Assembly: GCA_030844895.1 (NCBI GenBank)
Contig: CM061231.1
Span: forward strand, 32,931,149 to 32,995,148
Source: Ambrosia x helenae
Taxonomy: Eukaryota; Streptophyta; Magnoliopsida; Asterales; Asteraceae
DNA: 64,000 nt
Direction: 5' to 3'
Shown here: positions 56,801 to 64,000 of the stretch, one piece after another
Numbering within the stretch: the first letter of the stretch is position 1
How the letters are laid out: every line of letters begins with the position of its first letter
The notes under the pieces: generated by a model
The model's database searches: none
The model's input: only the letters and a program-made list of their open reading frames with translations
Told to the model about the DNA's origin: nothing
Translations under genes and position numbers: made by a program

Positions 56801-59422
56801 TCAAAGGTTAATGGACCAAGCGTTTGAAAAGCAGATTGGCCGGAATCTCGAAGTGTACGTCGACGACCTCGTCATCAAAAGCTGCATTGAGGAAAAATCA
56901 TAGCGGACATCGAAGAAATCTTCAAGACGCTGCGGGATTACAACATTAAACTGAACCCGGGAAAATGCTCCTTTGGAATGGAAGAAGGGAAGTTCCTCGG
57001 GGTGGTAGTATCAAAAGACGGATTTCGGGTCAACCCTGAAAAAGTGATAGCCATTACCAGCATGCCATCTCCAAAGACGTTGAAAGAAGCCCAGGCCCTG
57101 AACGGAAGGCTAGCAGCCATCAATCGCTTCCTGGCAAGGCATGCGGAGAGATCTCTTCCTTTCATATCAACCTTGAAAGAGTGCTTGAACAAGAACAAAT
57201 TCAAGTGGACGGAGGAAGCAGAAAAAGCATTCCAGGAAATGAAAAAATTCGTCAGCAATTTACCAACACTCACGGCTCCAAAACCCGGAGAGATCCTAAA
57301 GTTGTATCTAGCAGCCGGCCATCACGCGGTCAGTACAGTCCTGCTAGTAGAGCGAGAGAATCTTCAGACACCGGTGTATTACATTAGCCGGGTTCTTTCT
57401 GATCCTGAGAGAAGATATCCCACGTTGGAGAAATTAGTGTTGGCTTTAATACATGCATCCCGGCGCCTACGCCGATACTTCCAAGGACACAAGGTAGAAG
57501 TCTTAACCGGTTTTCCTTTGGCACACATTTTGAACCGACCAGAAGTTTCAGGAAGGTTAGCAAAATGGGCCATTGAATTAGGGGCCCTGGACATATCATT
57601 CAAGAAAAGGACGTCCATCAAGGGACAAGTAATAGCAGACTTCATGGCTGAGATCCCGAAAAACGAGACGATACAGGTACCGGGGAACAACAGCACGGCT
57701 ACACCAGAAGGCGACAGTCCAGTATGGCAATTGTATATGGACGGTTCGTCCAATAGCAAAGGGTCAGGTGCCGGACTCGTGCTAGTCAGCCCAGAGGGGA
57801 CGAGATCCCTACACGCGCTGCGTTTTGAGTTCGACTGCTCAAACAACCAGTCAGAATATGAAGCATTTCTAGTCGGTATGTGGCTGGCACTGTCGATGGG
57901 AGCTAAGAAGGTGGACGCCCATGTAGACTCGTTGTTGGTGAACAACCAAGTAAATGAATCCTATGAAGCTAAGGACGACACGATGGCGAGATACCTGGGG
58001 ATGACAAGAGAATTGATGTCAAAGTTCGAGAAAGTTACACTAACTCATGTACGAAGACACAAGAATGACATCGCGGACGCCCTCAGCAAGTTGGCATCCT
58101 CGGGCACTGAAGAAGACGTCCACATCGAGACTTTAAAGCAACCATCAACCCAGGAGGCAGAAGTGCATAACATTTGCATGTCAGAGGTGTCGTGGATGAC
58201 CCCGATCCAGCAATACTTGGAAAAGGGGACACTGCCGGAAAACAAGGGCGAGGCAATGAAGATACGGACCAAGGCCCTGCAGTACGAGATGCATGGAGGA
58301 GTGCTATGCCGGAAATCATACCTGGGTCCAGCCCTGCGGTGTGTGACTCCATCCGAAGCAAGATTCTTGATACAAGATATCCACGCAGGAATGTGCGGCA
58401 TACATGCACGTCCTCGCGCAGTAGTGGCCAAAATAACCAACGCAGGATATTTCTGGCCGGGGATGCATAATATGGTTGTGGAAGAACTACAAAAATGCAT
58501 TAGTTGCCAGAAGTACACACCACAGACCATACGCCCAAAGAACAACTTAATTCCGGTCATAGCCGCGTGGCCATTCCAAAAATGGGGGGTCGATTTGGCG
58601 GGACCTTTCCCTTTGGCCCCGGGGAAATTGAAATACTTGGTGGTCGCGGTGGATTATTTCACCAAATGGGTGGAGGCAAAACCGCTGGCAAAAATTGAGG
58701 CAACGAACATCAAGAAATTCCTATGGGAACACATAGTTTGCCGTTTCGGAGTTCCATTATATCTCGTCAGCGATAATGGAACACAATTCACAGATAAGAC
58801 ACTCAAAGAATGGTGCAAAGAGCTACACATCCAGCAGATTTTCACTTCCGTGGCACACCCACAGGGCAACGGCCAGGTTGAAAGAGCAAATCAAAGCCTC
58901 CTGGACGGTTTGAAGAAAAGGCTGGACGCGGAAGGGAAGTCATGGGTCGAACAACTGCCACATGTCCTGTGGGCACACAGAACTATGCCAAAGACAAGCA
59001 ATGGAGAAACACCATTTAGTCTGACGTTCGGCTCAGAAGCAATGATCCCGGCAGAGATTGGAATCCCTTCCCTAAGGAGAAACAGCAATGAAGACAAAAA
59101 CGAAGAATTAATCCGGGAAAACCTGGAGGTACTGAAAGAACGCCGGGAAACAGCATGCATCAACGAAGCACGGTACAAAAGACTTCTGGAAAAATATTAT
59201 AACAAACGGGTGCTAGAAAAAACATTCAAAGTTGGAGAGTTGGTGATGCGGGACAATGAAGCAAGCAGGTCTGCGGCCCAAGGAAAGTTGGGGCCAAACT
59301 GGGAAGGGCCATACGAGATAGCTGAGGTACTGGGGAAGGGAGCATATTCCCTGAAACAATTAAACGGGGAACCAATACCTCGAACATGGAATGCGGCACA
59401 ACTAAAGAAATGTTACGTCTAA
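53877..59422 (+). pseudogene. G4 gag-pol of the Tat lineage (Ty3/gypsy), one frameshift
   Basis: The first frame (53877-56903, 1008 codons) holds gag with the capsid core (about residues 250-430), a Cys-His knuckle near 530 (CAYHKGVGHKTNEC), protease LVDTGSSEDI near 641 and reverse transcriptase up to YVDDLVIKS near 993. The A-run at 56893-56897 appears one base short, which closes the frame at 56903. The second frame continues with the rest of reverse transcriptase and a degenerate first RNase H. A second RNase H of archaeal type follows (LYMDGSSNSKGSGAG, near 57735), the hallmark of Tat elements. Integrase comes next (finger GMCGIHARPRA..CISCQKY; catalytic D, D, E near 58590, 58760 and 58880) and ends at 59422. 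Otherwise little decayed. Confidence 0.9.
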
Positions 59423-59701
59423 ATAGGCACAAGCAAAGAAACAAGCAATTAATGTTTCATGATAGACATACTCTATGTAAACATTATAATAATCACGACA
59501 TACCGTGTTAATAAAACGCCTTTTACGGCATATATTAGTTACATTTCTATACATTTGCATTGTTATATCCAAAATATAGTCATAAACATGACATCATCAA
59601 AAATAGGGGGCAGGACAAAAATCCATACGCCATTTCCCTACAAAATGCTAGCTAGCCCAAACAAACACAAAAATCAGCCTCTCCACAGGCATACATAACG
59701 C
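59423..59701. other. G4 spacer after pol
   Basis: AT-rich, without a recognisable frame; it separates pol from the antisense genes. Confidence 0.5.
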
Positions 59702-60194
59702 TCAAAGCCTACCATCCAGAATTGCCAACACCTCCGCAGGGGTGTACAGCAACTCTTCTTCCTGAACGGGCAGGGGAGCTGGAGGGTCAGGAAAATCTTC
59801 AATAACTTCAGCATGAAGATCCTCTTGGTCATCCACAGGACCATCATCATCCAACAAAACAGCAGGATCTGCTGGAACACGAAGAACCGGAACATCAACG
59901 ATCTCATCCGGGTCACGAACCACGGGCATTTCTTGAATCACATTAGGATCATGACCTGGCAAAAGAACTTGACCAACATCATGATCCACCTCAAAAAAAC
60001 AGCTTTCGTGGCCCACGGGAGTATGTTTTCCCAAATCTACGTGCAGGAACGTAGTTGGCATACCTAATGTTAAAATCCTCAAGAGCAGCTCGACGAGCAT
60101 CCATTTCACGGGAATACTGATAAAGCATTTGAAGGGCATCGACAGCATCAAGTTCCCTTGTTAACTCCGTTATGGAGGAAGAACGGCGTGCCAT
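59702..60194 (-). pseudogene. G4 small antisense gene, frameshifted
   Basis: The minus strand starts at ATG 60194 (MARRSSSITELTRELDAVDA). It runs through a helical stretch to a T-run (A-run on the plus strand, about 59991-59999), where one extra base changes the frame. It then continues as an acidic, Pro/Val/Asp-rich tail (GHDPNVIQEMPVVRDPDEIV) ending at 59702. I do not know the family. Its place after pol and its orientation are those of the antisense genes known from Tat elements. Confidence 0.5.
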
Positions 60195-60528
60195 GGAAGA
60201 AGGGAAAAGCAAAAAAGCAAATTTTTTTGAACAAAAAGAGTATGATCTATTTGATAAGTCAAGTGACTTATATAGATCCTCTTGGAAAGACCAAAAGATA
60301 CGCCATTAATATCTCTGACACAAATATCTGTGCCAACAGTGTAAATGGCGACTCGAATCGTCATGTAATCATGACATGCAAAAGCTCATTAATGATCATC
60401 AAATCATTGTCAGCATATTTCATTATATTAACGACAAGTGGCATACACACACACCACACAATCATAAGAACACACATGCAACATAAAAATATAATTAAAC
60501 AACAGTCACAAGTACAAAAAAGTTTTTT
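60195..60528. other. Spacer between the two antisense genes of G4
   Basis: AT-rich. The upstream 100 bases on the minus strand contain a TATA-like TATATAAG near 60272-60265 that could serve the small gene; otherwise nothing. Confidence 0.4.
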
Positions 60529-62613
60529 CTAATCCTGGCTAGAAGAGGAACTTTCAACATCAGACGAGCCTTTAACAAAAGGCTCAAGTAAGGTCCGGAG
60601 AGATGAGATACCATCATCACCAACTTGATTGCTCAACTGTGAGATAGGTTCCAGGGAATCACTACTCAAGGCCTGCATAGAATCAGCAACTCGAGTCCCA
60701 ATCTCTTTTTCCTACTCGGTGGGAGGGGGCACTTTCTGACCAACGAGTCCAAGATTGTTCCCATATGTGAGCCCGCCAAGATACCCGGCCTCCATAGCTA
60801 CCTCATAAAAAGTATCAATACGATCCTGGTAGACCTGGCTAGTCCGGATAAAACGCCACGAAGCAGGAATACCCCGGGAAACCAACCAATCATGGTCGCC
60901 CTGGGAACGCTCCAGCTGAGATTGAAGGGATATGGCGAGATTCTTGGCGGCTTCAGTAGCATCCACAGCCTGATCAGCACGTGCATTGGACAGAGTCAGT
61001 TGCCTTTGACATTCATTAAGTTTTTCAACCATGGATTCCCTTTCCTCCTCTGCACGTTTGGTCCGGGACTCAAAGTTCTCAACCTCGGCAGACAGCAGTT
61101 TGCATCTCTACATCTCTGCCTGGTTCCGGGCAACAATGTCCTTCTCAGCCGCAAGCTTTTTGGACAACGTGTCAATCCGACCCTCAAGACGGGAGATAAT
61201 GTCACCCTGGGAATCATTAGCACGAAGCAACTCCAACTTCTCCTCCATATGACCCTTCACCATCTGGGCCTTATCTCCCTCCAACTTCTCCATAGCAACT
61301 TGCCGGGACACCAGCTCTACCTCAGCTTCCGACAACTGTTTGACCAATCTCTCATTCTGGGACAAGAGTGAGACCTGTTTATCACGAACCTAAAGAAGAT
61401 TAGCAAGGTCTGATCGCCATCGACGGAGCACCTCATAGGAAGTAGCGGTGTAGCATGCACCTGAACCTAGGACATTTTCAGCAAGCTGGGCATTATCCAG
61501 CCCTTGCAAATAAGACTTTTCAGCTGGGGGGAAGGCATGTTCTGCCCAATGACGAATGACTTCCGGATGAATAAGGCGGCTCGACTCAACAATATGCCAC
61601 CCAGGCACATACCGGACATCTTTCAGAGATGATCGCCAGTTAATACCAGGAGAATAAACATTACTGGGCATATCACTTGTACCGGAAGACTGACCTGACG
61701 AACTGCCAGTTCGGATTCCACCGGGAAACTGAATAGGATTTTTCTGCACATCCCGTAGAAGTTGAGAAAAGCTCTGATCAGCAGAGAAGCTAGAAGTCAT
61801 AGACGGTCCAGCAAAAGAAAATACCGGCTTCAAAGGAACGGAAACCGGCGTAGAGGAAAAAGGCAAAGAAGGGGCTACAGCAGCCACCGAAGCAGGGACC
61901 GGAATAGACACAGGGGCAGTTGTAACAGGAGCAGCAGATGGTAGAACTGTACTGACTGTAAGAGAAGAGGTAAGAACAGCAGCCTCCTCGGAGCTGCTTT
62001 CAATAATTGGAATAACTTTGGCAACATCAACCACAGATGTAGACACATCTCCGGACGTACCAACAGATATTCTCTCACCTGTGCAAGACAAATAAAATTA
62101 AAGAACGAAAAGGCAAAACAAGACCAAATACAGAAACACACAAATGCTTACCAAGAGACTTTTGTTTCGTTTCCAGCAACTGTTTCCGTCTAGCTAACAA
62201 AGCTTCAATATCTAGAGCAGTAGTGGCTTTCCTCTTCTTGGATTTGTCCTTTTTCTTTTCCACACTTATTTCAACCACGGGGGGAGCAACATTAATAGGA
62301 TTGGCGTCCACAGGATCAAGAACGTCTTCCTCAACATTTATAGGCACGGTCCCCACATTAGATGAAGACGGGCCAGCAGCCTGCTCGGTGGTAGGAGCAG
62401 TAGGGGCTGGAATAAGGAAATTAGAGATTGTTTTACTAAGAACATCAAGCTCATCAGGACCCAATGGACGATCATACTCGACTAACTGAGACGAAATTTC
62501 CGTATCCAGAACATCAAAATATTGCCACGACCCCTGGTCTTGACGCCTATATTCTGGAAATACAGTCTCATCCACCCACAACCGGCTCATACCAACGGCA
62601 ACCAAGGCCCGTT
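60529..62613 (-). pseudogene. G4 antisense ORF: spliced coiled-coil protein with premature stops
   Basis: Minus-strand exons 62613-62152 and 62078-60529 are joined by a 73-nt intron (62151-62079; GTAAGC..TTGCACAG) that restores frame. An acceptor TTTATTCCAG at 62614 shows that an earlier exon existed and is lost. The protein has a basic KKKDKSKKRK stretch, a Ser/Pro/Val-rich middle, a conserved-looking block (DVRYVPGWHIVESSRLIHPE) and a long coiled coil (LVKQLSEAEVELVSRQ onward) to the end at 60529. Three in-frame stops (about 61388, 61110 and 60713) make it a pseudogene. Antisense genes after pol are known in Tat elements (Grande, Retand); plant databases often label such proteins as putative gypsy-type transposon proteins. 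Confidence 0.7.
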
Positions 62614-62689
62614 CTGGAATAAAGATACATTATGTTGGGTTATTAGTTAAGGCAAGATATAGTGGATCCTTCTCGAAAACAGAAGGGAG

Positions 62690-62935
62690 AGGGCATAGCC
62701 AAACATGTAAGGTTCTTACTTCTTCACCCGGCATAGCCAAACATGTAAGGGAGCTCCTGGTTTCACCAAGTTCACCAGTTCCGAGGAAAACCAGACTATC
62801 CACCCGCCCGAAAGCACGACAACGGAAAATTCGGTAAAACCCGGCGCTCTCAAGAATCGAACCCATGACCTTTTAGTCATGGGTCTTCTATCATTGAGCC
62901 TCCATACCACTCCACCATAAGGTGGTTGGTTATAT
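62690..62935 (-). mobile_element. tRNA-derived SINE (minus strand)
   Basis: On the minus strand an A box GGCTCAATGATAG (about 62900-62888) and a B box GGTTCGATTCT (62863-62853) head an unrelated body of about 150 bases. A 21-bp string GGCATAGCCAAACATGTAAGG occurs twice, at 62692-62712 and 62730-62750, 38 bases apart. No full cloverleaf forms, so it is not a tRNA gene. Confidence 0.55.
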
Positions 62936-63829
62936 TGGTCATTTTTAGGTTGAAGAATTATATTTTTCAACCCAAAAGTTGTTAGCGTTTTCCACCTGAT
63001 ACAATTTACCCTAGGGCAAACCAATAACCATAGCGCACAACTATTAAGAACCTATGACATCTTGTCACCAACCATGTATGCATGCATGAGACATCGGTTT
63101 AACTAGGTGTGCTAAGTGGGTCATGTATGCGGTTTGGCAAGTCTAACCTGACGCGAACCAGAAAATTACATGACCCAAATCTGAAAATTATGTCGAACAT
63201 ATGAACCCTAACACAACATGAATATTTACGTGTTGAACTGAGTATGACCGGTACTATCTTTTATATTTTTCATGTTTCACTATTTTACGGTTAAAAAGTT
63301 TAAACGCAAAAATTTACAAATGTATATAGGGTGAGGATATGGTATAAATGGTGAAAATCCTAAAAAGGGTGAGAAAGAATATGGGAATGACATGTGCGCT
63401 TTTATCTAAAGTGGTTGCAAGGGTAACCTAGTAAATATAATATTCTCTCTTCTGATGCACGTGACACATGCATAATCCCCCCCCCCCCCGTTTTTTAAAT
63501 ATCCATAAGTTTTTCATACGTTAAATATTTTTTAAAAAAAATTGCACAAAATTAACAAGTGTTTTATTGTCATTCCAGCGAGTACCATAATGCTATAAAA
63601 AACGAAAAAAATGACTTTTATGTGGGTTTTAAGTTGGTTTTGTTCATGTAGAAAAAAAACACAATGAACTATTCAGTAAGAAAAACACAAATCTATAGCA
63701 AAAAAAACACACAATGAACATAACAGACACAGATAAAAACACAAACCTATAGACAGAAAAAAATGCACAATATAAAAAAAACACTGTATTCAGAGAAAAA
63801 ACACATCCGAAAGGAAGTGGAGACGCGAG
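62936..63829. other. AT-rich DNA with a possible MITE end
   Basis: TATATAGGGTGAGGATATGG at 63324 resembles the ends of the TA-inserted elements elsewhere in the window; its partner would lie beyond the right edge. A C homopolymer lies at 63478-63490. No gene seen. Confidence 0.4.
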
Positions 63830-64000
63830 ATGGAGGTTTTTGGTTGGGAGATTCATCGATTCCGAGTAAGTTCTCCCATTTTAAACTACTGTTTTATCAT
63901 CCTCGAGGGCGTGGTATTTGATGGGAATGTTGGGTATTATGATTTTGATGTTAAGGATTCGTTTTTTCAAATTGGGATTGAAGTTAAGGAGGATTGGTAA
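63830..64000 (+). CDS. Short open frame at the right edge (doubtful)
   Basis: A 56-codon frame, MEVFGWEIHRFRVSS.., ends in TAA exactly at the window edge. It contains CGA|GTAAGT at about 63863, a good donor, so it may be a first exon read into an intron. I recognise no family, and it could be chance. Confidence 0.2.
   Translation: MEVFGWEIHRFRVSSPILNYCFIILEGVVFDGNVGYYDFDVKDSFFQIGIEVKEDW

Noticed and set aside
62853..62900. Possible tRNA gene on the minus strand
   Set aside because: A and B boxes are present but the acceptor and D stems do not form; it is the head of a SINE.

Overview
The window is plant nuclear DNA, almost certainly from a eudicot and probably from the daisy family (Asteraceae). 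The plant call rests on spliceosomal introns, Tekay-type chromoviruses primed by initiator tRNA-Met, a Tat-type Ty3/gypsy element with an antisense gene, Helitron and MULE remains, and a plant-specific WW-domain gene. The family is an inference from how the elements look to me; nothing here proves it. Only one gene looks like an intact host gene: a two-exon CFL1-like WW-domain regulator at 51833-52564. Nearly everything else is nested transposable elements.

Left part (1-8358): a broken MuDR transposase running off the left edge (minus strand), a 65-bp tandem repeat, a Helitron 3' end, a clean hAT MITE with 8-bp target-site duplication (TSD) (4215-4689), then the truncated 3' LTR (5253-7649) of a non-coding retroelement that I call X (minus strand).

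Centre (8359-48722) is one stack of insertions. The base layer is a minus-strand Tekay-like element (G3; 5' LTR 42555-48722, gag pieces at 40473-42327 and 30567-31585). X sits in its protease region; X's 5' LTR runs from 30566 to 20395 and is split by a 3.8-kb element inserted in its TA repeat (26661-30438) and by a 3.7-kb Helitron-like insertion (21217-24908). The Helitron carries exon 1 of a thioredoxin h gene and most of a short-chain dehydrogenase gene. A young, apparently intact Tekay element (G1, plus, 8364-18813, TSD TTTTC) lies inside X. A second young Tekay element (G2, minus, 31586-40472, TSD TCTCC) interrupts the gag of G3. The LTR of G3 has itself taken a MITE, a Helitron and a fold-back element in one TA-rich microsatellite.

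Right part (48723-64000): a MULE-like element with terminal inverted repeats of about 200 bp, the CFL1-like gene, then a Tat-lineage element (G4) with gag-pol in two frames (53877-59422) and a degenerate spliced antisense coiled-coil gene (60529-62613), a tRNA-derived SINE, and AT-rich DNA.

The most interesting signals are RNA-level ones shared by the Tekay-type elements. They are an LTR leader intron whose 5' splice site lies in an 11-nt segment complementary to a segment near the 3' splice site, with compensatory changes between LTR families; a conserved 79-82 nt intron inside gag; a conserved 35-36 residue upstream ORF; and a duplicated polypurine tract with an LTR-start look-alike.
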